From assembly GCA_020465985.1 (NCBI GenBank), contig JAANYP010006405.1, forward strand, positions 1-64,000: a stretch of 64,000 nucleotides of DNA, in the 5' to 3' direction. Below the pieces are notes generated by a model. The model was not told the DNA's origin. It searched no databases and worked only from the letters and a program-made list of their open reading frames with translations. A program made the translations under genes and the position numbers. The DNA comes from Centrapalus pauciflorus (taxonomy: Eukaryota; Streptophyta; Magnoliopsida; Asterales; Asteraceae). Below are positions 53,336-64,000 of the stretch, in pieces. The first letter of the stretch is position 1. Every line of letters starts with the position of its first letter.

Positions 53336-54996
53336 ATGGACAACAGTGCTGCCAATTCTTCTTCTTACTATGACAATGGTTCAATGACAAAACCTCCCAA
53401 GTTCAATCATCAAAATTTCTATGGCTGGAAGTGCAGAATGATGCTCTATTCGGAGAATCTGGATGTACAAAGTAATGGAAGGTCCCTATGTGGCAACCTC
53501 TGTCACTACTATAACTCCTGCTGCTGAAGGAGCTGACCCTGAAGTCAGGACTATTGAGAAGGCAAAAGCTCAATGGTCTGATGAAGACAAAACGCTGGTT
53601 GCAGTTGATACAAAGGCTTGGAATAACCTTGTTATTTCTCTTCCTGATGATGTGTTCAAACATGTTGAAAAAATGAAGACTGCAAAGGAGATGTGGGATA
53701 CTTTGTGTACCGTCTATGATGGTCCCACTATCACACTGGATAACAGGATCAACAATCTTCTTAGACAATATGAGCTATTCTTTGCAAAGCCAAAGGAGTC
53801 ACTCACTGAGACCTACACCAGGTTTACTGCCTTGATAAATGATCTTAAAGCTGTTGGGATCACTAAAGAGAGCTTAACTTTGGTGAACAAATTTTTGGAC
53901 ATTCTACCTGACGAATGGAATTACTTCTCTACTTTCCTCTGAAAACTCAGGTACCCTAAGAGGCATGGATCTTGTGAATCTTTATGGAACCTTGTTGAAT
54001 GATGAACAGTCAAGGAAACAGAATAGAAATGCCTTGGAGATGTCCAAAAGAGGTGCTGCCTTAGTGGCCAGGGTGAGATAACCTGTTGGTCAGGTGTGTG
54101 ATGTGTTCACACAAGCTGATCAACATGTTGATTATGAAATGGAAGATATGTCAGAAGAAGAAGACTATGAAGATCTTACTGAATTTGATGATGAGCAAAT
54201 GATTGTTATGCTTGTCAGAATATTCAATAAGAAGAGGTTTGGTGGAAAAAGGCTGCGAAAGAAGTCAGGTGCCATAAAAAAGAAGGCATTTGACAAAACT
54301 AAGGCTGAGTGCTTCAAATGTGGCAAAACAGGCCATATAGCTGCTGACTGTGTGTCAAAAGCTGTTGGTCATTCCTCCAAACCATACAAGACAAACAAAG
54401 ATGATGGCTACAGGGTTAAGTACATAATGGTCATGGCTAAGCTAAGAATGTTGGAAGACTCAGTGGCTTCCAACAAGCAGAAGGGACTCATGGCTGTGAC
54501 TTGTGACCGGGAAGAGTCTGATTCATCATCTAGTGAAGAGGACAACAACTGTCTAGTGGCCAACTCTGACGTCCCCTAACCAAGCAACTTCAAACAGGAC
54601 TTGGCTGAAGCAGAAGCTCTTAGCAGCTTGGAGAACTGGAATCCAACTACGATGTATAAGGTACAAAATTTTATGGACTACCGCTCTGATGAAAAGGTTA
54701 ATATGTTTGAATATATACTTGTTGATTTAAAAGTTGCTGTTGAGAAGCATGATGCTTTGAAGTCTGAGATGTCTAAGTTAAAAACTGACCTTGAAACGAA
54801 AACTAATGAACTGGACAATTTTCATAAGTTGAAAACTGAGCTTGATGAAGTAAAACACATCAACACCATATTTTTAGAAGAAAAGAGAGAGACAGATTCA
54901 AAGCATGCCAAGCTTCAAAAGATAGTTGATTCTTGGTGCCAATCTGCACAGAAAGTCAACCACTGTATCAGTCAGCAGATCCCTACTCAAATCTAA
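53336..54996 (+). pseudogene. Cop-2 gag, N-terminal and central parts
   Basis: The start is MDNSAANSSSYYDNGSMTKP, then PKFNHQNFYGWKCRMM. A frameshift near 53470 follows. The UBN2-type gag region is at 53463-53942 (TKAWNNLVISLPDDVF, EMWDTLCTVYDG, LPDEWNYF). There is a second frameshift near 53942. Zinc knuckle CFKCGKTGHIAADC is in 54094-54579. TAA at 54577-54579 and at 54994-54996 are in the same frame as the next piece. A heptad-rich part lies at 54740-54960. Confidence 0.87.
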
Positions 54997-55227
54997 GCCT
55001 ATCTTGGAGGGGATCTTGATACAGCAGCTTCAATTGTTGAGATAAATAATCTGGAAAAAGACTCATCCACTCTTGGTGAGCTTCCAAGTACTTTTATCCA
55101 AAAAGTAAATGGAAAGCTAGTCTCAACAAACAGGTTTGTCAGACCTCAAAATACTGACAGATTATGTGAAACAGGTTTAAAGACTGATGATGGAATATGT
55201 TCGCCTTCAACTCAGCTTGCTAAGTGC

Positions 55228-56082
55228 ATGACTGGTTCACATAAAAAAAAGAAAGGAAAACAAGTTCAAACTGCAGCTTTGGACACTAAACCTGTCAACA
55301 AGACAGGTTCTGGATCTATAGCTGATGCAAAGAAACCTGCTATCCCTTTTGATGCTAAGTACGATGAGAAAAAGTTTTCAAAAGAAAAGCAGCATGTGTT
55401 CAACAAGGGTAAGTCTCATGTTGAAAGTAAATCTGCTATGATTTCAAATAAATTTTTAGATAGTGGAAAACAAGTTATAAATGAAGGAAAATCTTTTAAA
55501 ACCAGAATTAGTGATTATGTTGATAGGCAGTATCCATCACAACTCAGTAAAGGCAAAGGCAAAGTCATTGCTCAACCTGAGAAAGTTGGGAATAAGTTTC
55601 CCAAACCTGTGGAAGGACAAAAGCCAAATAAACATCCAATTTTAGATATCTGCCCTCCTAAAAAGAGGAAAGCGGACACAGGTGAAGCTGTTGCTATTGT
55701 ACCTTCCACTCAAACTGTTGAACCATTTAAAAATAGTAATAAGTTTGCTAAACCTGTTGAGAAGTCCAACAAAGATAATCCAGAATGGGTTTCTGGGAGT
55801 TCTTCTTCTAGAAAGTCTAAAAAGAGAAAATGCTATAAATGTGGGAAGAAGACTCATATGGCCAAAGACTGTCCTAAAACAAAGGACATAAGGCCTGCTG
55901 ACACTGCTAGTTCCAACATTGCAAAAACCAGCAGTGTTGGAAGTAACATGGTCATTGATCAAAGTATCCAAGCTGATAGAATCCAAATTGGAAATATTAG
56001 TGTAGATCTGACTAGTCCATCAACAAATGTTGATGAAGAAGGAGAACTCATCCTTATGATGAGTTCCCCTGAAAATAACTAA
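55228..56082 (+). CDS. gag: Cop-2 gag, C-terminal part
   Basis: A 284-codon open piece in the same frame as 54094-54996, very rich in Lys, with a second knuckle CYKCGKKTHMAKDC near 55831-55872. It ends with TAA at 56080-56082. That stop is followed by a TTTTCTC tract and TGCAG (AG at 56104-56105), again the stop plus splice-acceptor layout. The first Met is just internal; upstream 54997-55227 is homologous sequence without a stop of its own. Confidence 0.75.
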   Translation: MTGSHKKKKGKQVQTAALDTKPVNKTGSGSIADAKKPAIPFDAKYDEKKFSKEKQHVFNKGKSHVESKSAMISNKFLDSGKQVINEGKSFKTRISDYVDRQYPSQLSKGKGKVIAQPEKVGNKFPKPVEGQKPNKHPILDICPPKKRKADTGEAVAIVPSTQTVEPFKNSNKFAKPVEKSNKDNPEWVSGSSSSRKSKKRKCYKCGKKTHMAKDCPKTKDIRPADTASSNIAKTSSVGSNMVIDQSIQADRIQIGNISVDLTSPSTNVDEEGELILMMSSPENN

Positions 56083-56105
56083 TATTTTCTCATAACACTC
56101 TGCAG

Positions 56106-56461
56106 GATAAACAACCATCCCAGGTTTGTTACTTGGATAGCGGCTACTCAGGCCGTATGACAGGTTGTAAAGATTTGCTGAGTTTTCTCAGGCCTGAAAA
56201 GGTCCAAAAGTCACCTTTGGTGACAATGTTCAGGGATCCATAGAAGAATATGGAACCCTTCAAGCTGGTGCTGCGATATTCAAAAGAGTAGCCTATGTGT
56301 CTGGGCTAAAACGTAATCTTGTTAGGATTAGCGAACTGTGAGATGCTGGCTACAAGGTTAACTTTGATGGGAACCTGGGATACATACTAGATCCCCAAGG
56401 CAAGGTTGTGTTGTGTACACAAAGGAAGAAAGGTGTATATGTCGTGCATATGAAATCTGCT
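56106..56461 (+). pseudogene. Cop-2 protease and start of pre-integrase
   Basis: VCYLDSGYSGRMTG carries the protease DSG, with Tyr where Cys is usual. A frameshift near 56200 moves to a frame with GSIEEYGTLQAGAAIFK and VAYVSGLKRNLVRISEL, then a TGA. It ends at the Sire-6 LTR. Confidence 0.85.
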
Positions 56462-57046
56462 TGTTGGTACACCCTGTGTGACGATAGCACTCTAGATATG
56501 TAATAGATAGTCATTTGTAATAGATGAAACTTTATTAATACAAGTTATGCGTGTTAATTCACATTTATGTATGATGTCTACATTTGCATGTTAAGTTTTA
56601 AGTCTATCATAATAAGTTCTAGAATAAGTTCTAAGAATAAGTTCTAAGGACAAGTTCTAGGCTAAGGTTCGAACTTAACCCAACCCAATCGAACTTAGTA
56701 GAACTAAGTTCGAAGGGTATTGGACAAGTTCATCGGCTTGGGCCTAAACAAACTTAATTAGTTAAGTTCAAAGTTAATTAGTATAATTAGATGATAATTC
56801 ATTTTATTTACAGACTTTTGCGAAATACGAGTTTTCAGAGCTTTTGTAAGTGCACGTGCGAGCTATAATGTTTCAGAGAGTCGGTTTTGAAGAAATACAC
56901 CGTGTGGGGTCGTTCGTTGTATCAGCTATCAATGTGTTTGTCTTCGATTTCCGTGCGTGATCGATCCATTAAGCCACTAACGAGGATTCCGCACTCGTAG
57001 GACGGCGTCGCGTCAAGATTAGATCCGTGACAGAGGTGACCTTACA
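56462..57046 (+). repeat. Sire-6 5' LTR
   Basis: 585 bp, TGTTGGTACACC...ACCTTACA. Words of the AAGTTCTAAGG / GAACTTAGTAGAACTAAG type form inverted repeats near 56685-56715. Confidence 0.93.
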
Positions 57047-57048
57047 AG

Positions 57049-57061
57049 TGGTATCAGAGCC
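57049..57061 (+). other. Sire-6 primer binding site
   Basis: TGGTATCAGAGCC two bases after the LTR. Confidence 0.95.
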
Positions 57062-57727
57062 GTTACAAAGTGTTCTTCGTGTTCTTTGCGTTTCGACGAA
57101 CATTCTTTGGTTTCTTAACATTTTTACCGGATAAATCACATGTTTTCGAAGTTTTCAGAGTTCTACAAGCAAGGTTACGGGAAAAAGTTCACATTAGTTC
57201 ACTTTTGCAATCGAAATTAGTGTTTTTAATGTTAAAAACAATATTTTAATCTGAAATCTTAAAAAAATTGAATTTTTGGCCGTTTCTCGAACTTGCGGCG
57301 CTCGAACTTAAGGGGTGTATTAGGGTTCTTCGAACTTGTCAGAATACGCTCCTCACGAATTTGTTCTAGGATTTGTTTTTCGAATTTAACTGGGTTTCGA
57401 ACTTGTCAGAGTATTCGAAGTTGTTAGAGGATTCGAACTTGATGGGATTTGAACTTAGTTGGTTTTCGAATTTGAGTTGATTCGAACTTGTCAGAAGTTC
57501 GTAGGGTTTCTTGAACTTGATTTGATTCGAATTTGTCTAAACATTTAGGGTTTCTCGAACTTGAAGGCTTTCGAACTTATTGTGTTCGAACTTAAAAACA
57601 TTTCGAATTTAATTTACAAAACGAATTTAAATTTAAAATTCTTCGACTTGAATAAGTTCGAAAGATTTGCTTTAAATTAATTTTTAAATTAAATAGTTTA
57701 AGTTCGAAAATAAAAAGTTTTAAAAGA
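57062..57727 (+). repeat. Sire-6 leader with TTCGAACTT word array
   Basis: Noncoding. From about 57285 to 57720 some twenty variants of TTCGAACTT / TTCGAATTT occur. They take the place of the TTCGAATCT words in the Sire-1 leader, although the surrounding leader is homologous. Confidence 0.8.
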
Positions 57728-58173
57728 ATGTCGAGTTTGCACAAATTTCTAGAAATGGACCATGAGGTTGGCAAAACTATTCTCCACCCAAGCTAATGAA
57801 GTTGGAAGATCACAATTGGTGGAAGGATAGATTTGCTGACTTTGCAAGATTTAATGACATGCGTATGTGGATATGCATCGACGAAGGATACGTTCCTCCA
57901 ACGCAAGAGCTAGAAGGCCAATTATCAGTTTTGAAGTATCTAAACATGAAAGATGAGGACAAAAAGATTTATGAGGCCGAGAACCGAGTTTTTTCGTCTA
58001 TCAGAATGGCACTACCTCAGGAGATCCTACACACGCTTAGAAATCATCGGACTTCTAAAGGGCTTTGGGATGCTCTAGAGAAGAGGTGTGAGGGAAATCT
58101 TAGGGTACGTAGGGGGAGAACCGAGATGTTGAAGCAGTAGTTTGCTATATTCAAGGCACTGAAAAATGAGTCA

Positions 58174-58572
58174 TAGGGAAACAATATTTTTTGATTATTT
58201 ATTCATTCGAATTTTTCGTCTATTTCTGTATTTTTATCTAGATTCAAGGCATTACCACAAAATCACAAATAAAAAAGAATGAATAGATTCATAGGTTCGA
58301 TAACTTGTAATAGAACTGATGTGTGAGAGAAACATTAGATTACATAGAGTCGACGAACGAGATGGGTTCATTAACCTGAGAGGCGGTGGTTTACCATGTG
58401 GCTGATGTCAGTGGTTCGAGTCTACTTATCTCCAACTCATGAACATAGCCGATACAAAGCTATATGATAGCACCCAATATTTTTCGATTCGGCGGTTCGA
58501 TCTATGATTTATCATTCATGGACGTTGATAAGATCCATCCATTTAGTAGCACCTTAGGATGGCATAGCCTTA
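58174..58572 (+). other. Plastid-derived DNA (NUPT) inserted in Sire-6 gag
   Basis: From about 58378 it matches the plastid trnA-UGC 3' exon and the trnA-rrn23 spacer as I know them (CCGATACAAAGCTATATGAT-like, then GGATGGCATAGCC just before the 23S gene). The left part (58174-58377) is A/T-rich, absent from gag relatives and probably also plastid, but I cannot name its locus. The gag sequence is continuous across the insert when compared with Sire-1 2086-2115. Confidence 0.8.
58401..58434 (+). tRNA. trnA-UGC: Decayed 3' exon of plastid trnA-UGC (pseudo)
   Basis: GTGGTTCGAGTCTAC and the TTATCTCCA end match the T arm and acceptor end of plastid alanine tRNA. The 5' exon and intron are absent, and several C-to-T changes are visible, so it is a nuclear relic without function. 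Confidence 0.7.
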
Positions 58573-60168
58573 CCTTGGATGAAACCACTACTAGATTCTA
58601 TCATCTATTGACTGAACTTAATAATCACAATGTTGAGTATCAAGAGACAGAAAAGATAGAAAAGCTTATGGATGCTTTACCTCCTAAGTGGGAGATGTAC
58701 ACGGCGCTAATAAAGCATGATGAAGAGAAATTTGAGACTCTCACTCTGGAATGGGTTATTGGAACGTTGAGGGCCTACAACTTCAAGTTGCAGAAGAAGG
58801 AACGTGAATTTGATCAAATACAGGATCCGGAAATGTACTTTGGGAAATCAAAGCCGTCAACTTCTAGTCAAGGGCCACAACATTCTTTTTTGGAGAAGAG
58901 CCGATACCAGTTGAAGCTGACGAATCTAGTAATAGAGCGTTCTTAGGGTTTTCTAAACCGGATGAAAAAACACAACACTCAGCGTCTACCTCTCAAGGCT
59001 ATACCAAGATGCCTATGAGCGCAAAATCAGCTGAAGATTATCTAAATCTTCTAGCTTCGTTTGTTGCAGCCTACGACAACCGCGTTCAAGGCAAAATAAA
59101 CGATCTAGCTCTGTGGGAAGAGGACTACGATCAGGTAGATCCGGATGACTTGGAACAGATGGACCTACAATGGCAACTGGCCATGGTGACACAAAGGGTC
59201 AATAGATTTATGAAGAGGACGGGTAGGAATCTGAGTTTAAGCAACAATATTGGTTTTGACAAGTAAAAGGTAAAGTGCTACAGTTGTCAAGGTTTAGGAC
59301 ATTTTTCCACAGAGTGTCAACGACCAATGGTTAAAAATTATCAGAATAAGAACCAAGGAAGACAGCACTCTTGTGGTTATGGGAATCAAGCAGCAATAGT
59401 TGGTCTGTTAACCAATGTGTCATCAAACAAACAGCTAGATGGAACATATGATTGGAGCACTCATACGGAGTTGAATGCCAAAGATTTTATGGCTGAGGTA
59501 AATGAGACTGGTAGGGAAAGAGCTGAAGAAGAAACAGAGGACACCCAGCAGTCAGAATCAATTCCTTTGTTGGTGGAAAATTTAGAGGAGCAAACCATTC
59601 TAGAGTTTGCAGCTCAAATGGCTAATGTGGAATCAGACCGCAAATGGTAACTCTAAACTTTTCTACATTTCATGATTTATGTGTTTTAAGCGCTACATTA
59701 AATGATAGATTAAATCTAATACTAGAGACACATAACACTTTGACAGCTCAGGTCCAATCATTAAAATCTTAATGCTAGTCTTCTAGATATTAAGGAGAAT
59801 TTAAGGGCCAAAATAAAAGCAGATGCTCAGGATGTGATAGTTCTAAAACACAAGTAAAGTGGGCAATGTGTCATGTTAGAACTAATGTATGAGCATGTCG
59901 AATCTTTGACCAAAAAGCTCACCCTTAAAGATGTAGACATAACTGAATCTAGAGTTAAGGTTGCAGAGGCCAATAGCAAACTTGTAAAGTTTAGGAACTC
60001 TTACCTAAAATCTAGGCAAAATCTTAGAAGCTCAGAGGCATTCTAAGAAACTAGTGAGCCTAGGTTACCAGGAAAGTCCTCCACCGGTTAACAACAACTA
60101 TGTGCCTCAACCTCAGGATAAAACCACAGAAACAGTTGAATCAGAGGTAGCAACTGTAACCGAACCTG

Positions 60169-60791
60169 TGTTGGTACACCCTGTGTGACGATAGCAGTCT
60201 AAGTTGTGTTAGCATTTTGTGTAAGTCATGTTACAAGGTATTGAATATTAACTAGTGTTTGATATATGTGATTTTGTGTGTTTGATATTTATTGTTTGTA
60301 TGTTTGAACTTGGTGTAACGTATTACAAGAAGTTCAAACATAAATTCCAATGATTATTTCAAACATAAGTTAAAACATATATTCAAATAGAAGTTTGACA
60401 TGTGAAATTCGAATTTAGGGTAAATTCGAATTTAGCATGAAGACAAATTCGAATTTGTCATGTGGGCAAATTCGAATGGGCCTTGGGCTTGTTTCGAGTT
60501 TTTCCTATGACAAACTCGAATTGGTCACTATAATTAGGGATTAACTCGAATAATTATCAACCTTTTGCAGAATTTCGAGAGTGATTAAGCAAAGGCGATC
60601 TCGAGTTTACTAGTAATCAGAGAGTGTTTTCGGAGAGAATCATCGTGTAGGTACGTACATCGTAGTTCGTATAACATCTTGGTAGCCTCCGTGTTCCGTG
60701 CGTGTGGTATTACCGTCAAGCCGCTAACGAGGATTCCGCACTTGTTGGTGTGTGTTGTGTCTAGATAGATCCGTAGTGTGAAGACCTTATA
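60169..60791 (+). repeat. Sire-7 5' LTR
   Basis: 623 bp, TGTTGGTACACC...ACCTTATA (TG...TA). It has AAATTCGAATTT palindromes at about 60405-60470 and a TATA-like CTATAATTAGGG near 60530. Close to the Sire-3 LTR. Confidence 0.93.
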
Positions 60792-60793
60792 AG

Positions 60794-60806
60794 TGGTATC
60801 AGAGCC
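60794..60806 (+). other. Sire-7 primer binding site
   Basis: TGGTATCAGAGCC two bases after the LTR. Pol sequence begins within about ten bases. Confidence 0.95.
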
Positions 60807-62337
60807 AGGTTTAAACTGGGTCCTTACTTTCAAATCTTTGAACAAAACCTGTTATGAAGTTTTGAATATAAGGCCACCTAATTTAACTGGCTTCGAACCT
60901 TTTGGGGTACCATGTACTTTAATGAAAACAAAACATCAACCAAAGTTTGGTGAAAAGGCTGACGAAGGATACTTCCTAGGTTATGTGCTGGATTCACCAT
61001 ATAAAAGGGTTTTTAATAAATCAACAGGTACAGTAGAGATTGTGTATAACATTGAAGTCACAAGTTATACACATGAACCCCAAACTGGTCCGGAATGGAT
61101 ATTTGATTATGACAAATTGTTTGAATCATTTAACATTCCTTTGAATGAAAATGCAGGTACTATCGAAAAGGACATGTCGTCATTAAATCTGAATGACGAG
61201 GGTCATAGTTATCCGAGGACCACTTTTCAATCAACATCCGAGCCTACATCAACTGAAGATAGATCTCCAGAAGTTACTGATTCTGAAGAGCCTACAAATG
61301 AAAATCAGACTACAAATTCAGCCTCTGAAGACAGTGTCCATGAGGAAGAAAATGTGGAGTCTGAAGTTGTTTCCTTGTTAGGAGAGATAGGATCAAATTT
61401 AGGAGATAATCTGAGAGTTGACGAGATAGAGACATCTAGGATCAACAAGAACCATCCTACAGAAAGCATCATAGGAAGTCCTAATGCTGGTGTGAGGATT
61501 AGGAGTAGTTTAAATAACAACACTGTGTTGTTGTCGATGATAAATGACTCCGAGGCCTTTCATACCTGCCTCTATTCATGTTTCATCTCGCAAGTAAAGC
61601 CAAAAAATGTGCAAATGGCACTAAAAGACAACTCTTGGGTTGAAGCGATGCAGGAAGAATTGTCACAGTTTAGGAAACTAGAAGTGTGGGAGTTAGTTCC
61701 GTTACCTCGAGGAGAAATAGCAATAGGAACCAAATGGGTTTTTAAGTGCAAAAGAGATGATCGGGGTATAGTCACTCACAACAAAGCAAGGTTAGTGGTA
61801 AAGGGTTTCAACCAAGTGGAAGGAATCGATTACAATGAAGTGTTCGCGCCAGTGGCAAGGCTTGAAGCAATCCGTTTGTTTCTCGCTTTTGCTTTCTTCA
61901 AGGGTTTTAAAGTTTATCAACTAGATGTTAAGAGTGCTTTCCTTTATGGGAAAGTGAAGGAACTGGTATATGTGGAACAGTTGCCCGGGTTTACAGATCC
62001 GAAATATCCAAACGGAGTATATCGACTAGATAAGGCTTTGTATGGATTACATCAAGCATCGAGGGCGTGGTACGAGACTCTATCCAACTATCTTTTAGAA
62101 AATGGGTTTGAAAGAGGGAGAATAGGGAGTACACTGTTCGTGAAGCGAAAAGGAGAACATTTCATCTTGGTACAAGTGTACGTGGATGATATCATTTTTA
62201 GATCATCAGACGAGCAAATGTGCACCGACTTTGAAAAGGTGATGAAGTCAAAGTTTGAGATGAGTGCAATGGGTGAGTTAAACTTCTTTCTCGGTTTGCA
62301 AGTCGAACAAAGGAACCAAGATGACAGCTCACTTTAG
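60807..62337 (+). CDS. pol: Sire-7 pol: integrase C-terminus and reverse transcriptase
   Basis: An open frame of about 510 codons starting at the deletion junction, without its own proper start. The integrase C-terminal region reads SLNKTCYEVLNIRPPN, FLGYVLDSPYKRVFN and GPEWIFDYDKLFESF. A long acidic linker follows (EDRSPEVTDSEEP). RT is complete to the palm: KLEVWELVPLPRGE, KWVFKCKRDDRG, VAPVARLEAIR-type, VYQLDVKSAFLYGK, LYGLHQASRAWYE and YVDDI at 62179-62193. It is the best preserved RT in the window. About 68 bp are deleted near 62310 relative to Sire-1, which shifts the frame. Confidence 0.9.
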
Positions 62338-63067
62338 CACACCAATTCAAGTGAATCATATTCTCGGACCGGGTACTGAAAGTGATACCGATGTGGATCC
62401 GACTTTATATCGGGCCATGATTGGGTCACTTATGTATTTAACTGCTTCTAGACCTGATATAATGTTTGCTGTTTGTATTTGTGCTAGGTTTCAAGCTAAT
62501 CCGAAAGAGATGCACATGAAAGCTGTGAAGCGGATTCTACGATACCTCAAGTCAAAACCGATGCTGGGACTTTGGTATCACGCGGAGGGCGATCTGGAAT
62601 TGGAGGCGTTCACGGATTCAGACTACGGAGGATGCAGCTTGAGGCGCAAGTCAAAAACTGGAGGTTGTCAGTTCCATGGAGGGAGACTCGTTTCCTGGAA
62701 ATGCAAGAAACAGACTTCGGTAGCCGTGTCAACGTGCGAGGCCGAATATGTTGCTGCTGGTATTTGCTGTTCACAGGTTCGGTGGATACAACAACAATTG
62801 CGGGACTAAGGTTTGACTTATACTCATACTCCTATTAGGATAGATAACCAGTCAACAGTTGCAATAACTAATAATCCAGTTAAACATAATAAAACCAAGC
62901 ACATAGACATAAGACACCATTTTATACGTGATTGTGCTGAAAAGAACTTAATCAAGCTGGTAAAAGTTGCAACGGATGATAATAATGCAGATTTATTTAC
63001 CAAAGCTTTTGATAAGTCACGTTTTGAGTATTTGATTCAACTAAACGGAATGCGTAATCCAGAGTGA
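62321..63067 (+). pseudogene. Sire-7 RT end and RNase H
   Basis: It continues in a new frame with STPIQVNHILGPGTESD, LYRAMIGSLMYLTASRPDI, FTDSDYGGCSLRRKS and STCEAEYVAAG. TAA at 62807-62809 replaces the Tyr codon seen in Sire-1. The same frame goes on with KHIDIRHHFIRDC, ending NGMRNPE and TGA at 63065-63067. Confidence 0.9.
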
Positions 63068-64000
63068 GTTGACCTTAGTGGAGTTTTATTTCTTTTTATA
63101 GTAGTAGTCTTTCTTTCTTTTTACAGTAAGTTTAGTAACTTAGGATAGTTTCCTATTATAGTAAGTTAGTAGGTTATTTTATTTTCTTACTTTTACTTAT
63201 GAAAAACAAAAGAAAAAAGAGAGAAAACCATAAAAAAATTTCAAAAAAAGATAATATCAGAAAAAGAGTTAATTCTTAGATGCATAGGTTCAAAGTGACG
63301 AAAATTAGCACAGTCTTTACAATCTCTAAGTGTTTAACTTTCACACATAATGCACCTAAAAATTCTAAGTGTTATACATTATCCAGTCTGATATGTTGGT
63401 AGTTATAATACATCTAGGAAGTCTCAAGGCTAATAAAATATTCAAGAAAAAGTCAAACGTGTCACTAACTTAGATGTATAACCAATTGGTCTTAATTTTT
63501 ATGTTAGAGACATACAGACATTGATTCTAAATGAGGTATGCAAACTTTCTGGGGATGTATAGCAACACCAGATACATCTTAAAGAAATGGAAAGAATAGA
63601 AAAATCATACTAAGTTAAGAGTCAAAACAAGTAACTTTGTTGTACGTAAGTACAGACCTGTTGCCTCTGGTTTGACTCGAGTTAGCAAGATAAGTCGCTT
63701 TGTTGTACGTCGGTACAGACATGTCACCGCTGTCTTGCTAGCTTTATCAATAAACTTTAAGACAATCTAAGACACTTTGTTGTATGTAAATACAGACCTG
63801 TGTCCGATGTTTGCCTTTTAAAGAAAGTTTGCAGTACCAAAAAGTTATAATCACTGTGTGTATGACTTGATCATAAAAGTATGTCTAAGTATGAGTCACG
63901 TAAGATAATCTCTTGATAAATAAGAAGGCCAACGGATATTCCGAAGTGTAACATGTTTAAAGGGAAAATAATACCAACAATCGGCTAGAAATGTAAGTCA
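63068..64000 (+). other. Sire-7 pol-env spacer, incomplete
   Basis: Purine-rich tract (63198-63270), conserved CACACATAATGCAC-type segment, hairpins (63619-63810), and GATAAATAAGAAGGC near 63914. No gene. The internal TATA box and envelope-like gene would lie beyond the edge. Confidence 0.75.
63619..63810 (+). ncRNA. Three tandem RNA hairpins (Sire-7)
   Basis: Hairpin 1, 63619-63678: outer GAGTCAAA/TTTGACTC, inner GTAAC/GTTGC, apical UGUAC-GUAA-GUACA. Hairpin 2, 63681-63742: 12-bp outer stem GTTAGCAAGATA with TGTCTTGCTAGC (two G-U pairs), loop GUCG. Hairpin 3: GACAC 63771, GTGTC 63800, apical UGUAU-GUAA-AUACA. Confidence 0.8.

Larger units (their letters stand above)
52169..56461 (+). mobile_element. 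Cop-2: 5' part of a Ty1/copia element
   Basis: 5' LTR, primer site, gag and the beginning of protease, cut at 56461 by the Sire-6 LTR. It is a third copia lineage by gag and protease sequence. It is inserted in the Sire-5 spacer. Confidence 0.9.
56462..60168 (+). mobile_element. Sire-6: 5' part of a second-subfamily Sirevirus-like element
   Basis: LTR, primer site, leader and gag up to 60168, where the Sire-7 LTR begins. It is inserted in Cop-2 (left flank CTGCT) and carries a plastid DNA insert in gag. Pol and the 3' LTR would lie beyond the right edge. Confidence 0.9.
57728..60168 (+). pseudogene. Sire-6 gag, split by plastid DNA
   Basis: It begins MSSLHKFLEMDHEVGKT. A frameshift near 57775 leads to PPKLMKLEDHNWWKDRF (57796-58140) with a TAG at 58138-58140. 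The plastid insert is at 58174-58572. Gag resumes as FYHLLTELNNHNVEYQET and MDALPPKWEMY (to about 58946). 59009-59266 has DQVDPDDLEQMDLQWQ. A first knuckle CYSCQGLGHFSTEC is near 59278. The coiled coil region is broken by several stops. Ends in the linker at 60168. Confidence 0.87.
60169..64000 (+). mobile_element. Sire-7: internally deleted Sirevirus-like element, runs off the right edge
   Basis: LTR and primer site are joined directly to the integrase C-terminal region of pol. Leader, gag, protease and most of integrase are deleted. RT, RNase H and the start of the spacer with hairpins follow. Left flank ACCTG lies in Sire-6 gag. It may be a non-autonomous deletion derivative. Confidence 0.92.

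Overview
The window is plant nuclear DNA made almost entirely of nested transposable elements. No host gene can be supported. The Ty1/copia and Ty3/gypsy elements use the plant initiator-Met tRNA primer site (TGGTATCAGAGC), and I also see a CACTA DNA transposon, a tRNA-derived SINE and a plastid-derived fragment. A eudicot is certain enough. The envelope-like reading frames remind me of gene models common in Asteraceae (daisy family), but that is a low-confidence impression. Names such as Sire-1 and Cop-1 are local labels.

Layout: 1-499 is a 196-bp tandem repeat derived from a gypsy-type LTR. Sire-1 (500-21825, +) is a large Sirevirus-like copia element with LTR, primer site, gag, pol, a 2.2-kb structured spacer, an envelope-like gene, polypurine tract and LTR. 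A Ty3/gypsy element (6572-14648, -) split its pol and left a perfect GAATC target duplication. Sire-2 (21826-24283) and Sire-3 (24284-26649) are 3' tails, each an envelope-like gene plus an LTR. Cop-1 (26650-31327, -) is a different copia with gag, protease and integrase. Sire-4 (31328-47304, +) is a decayed second-subfamily Sirevirus whose envelope-like gene is split by a 5.9-kb CACTA element (39256-45113). Sire-5 (47305-52168) is the most decayed element and carries a SINE (48353-48512). Cop-2 (52169-56461, +) is a third copia type. Sire-6 (56462-60168) is a 5' half with plastid DNA inserted in gag. Sire-7 (60169 to the right edge) has an LTR and primer site joined directly to pol.

Nesting order read from the junctions: Sire-5 is the oldest host. 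Sire-4 and Cop-2 lie in Sire-5, Cop-1 and the CACTA in Sire-4, Sire-3 in Cop-1, Sire-2 in Sire-3, Sire-1 in Sire-2, and the gypsy in Sire-1. On the right, Sire-6 lies in Cop-2 and Sire-7 in Sire-6. The degree of decay fits this order.

The most interesting content is noncoding and inside the Sirevirus family. (1) Three tandem RNA-like hairpins with GNRA-type tetraloops and compensatory changes lie between pol and the envelope-like gene in all four copies that reach this region. (2) A conserved internal TATA box is followed by a candidate 5'-UTR intron ending just before the envelope-like start codon. (3) A gag stop followed by a branch-point/pyrimidine-tract/CAG acceptor occurs at the gag-pol border. 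(4) A subfamily-specific palindromic word (TTCGAATCT, or AGTTCGTACGAACT/TTCGAACTT) is massed in LTR, leader and env spacer, and the unrelated gypsy LTR carries the same TTCGAATCT word.
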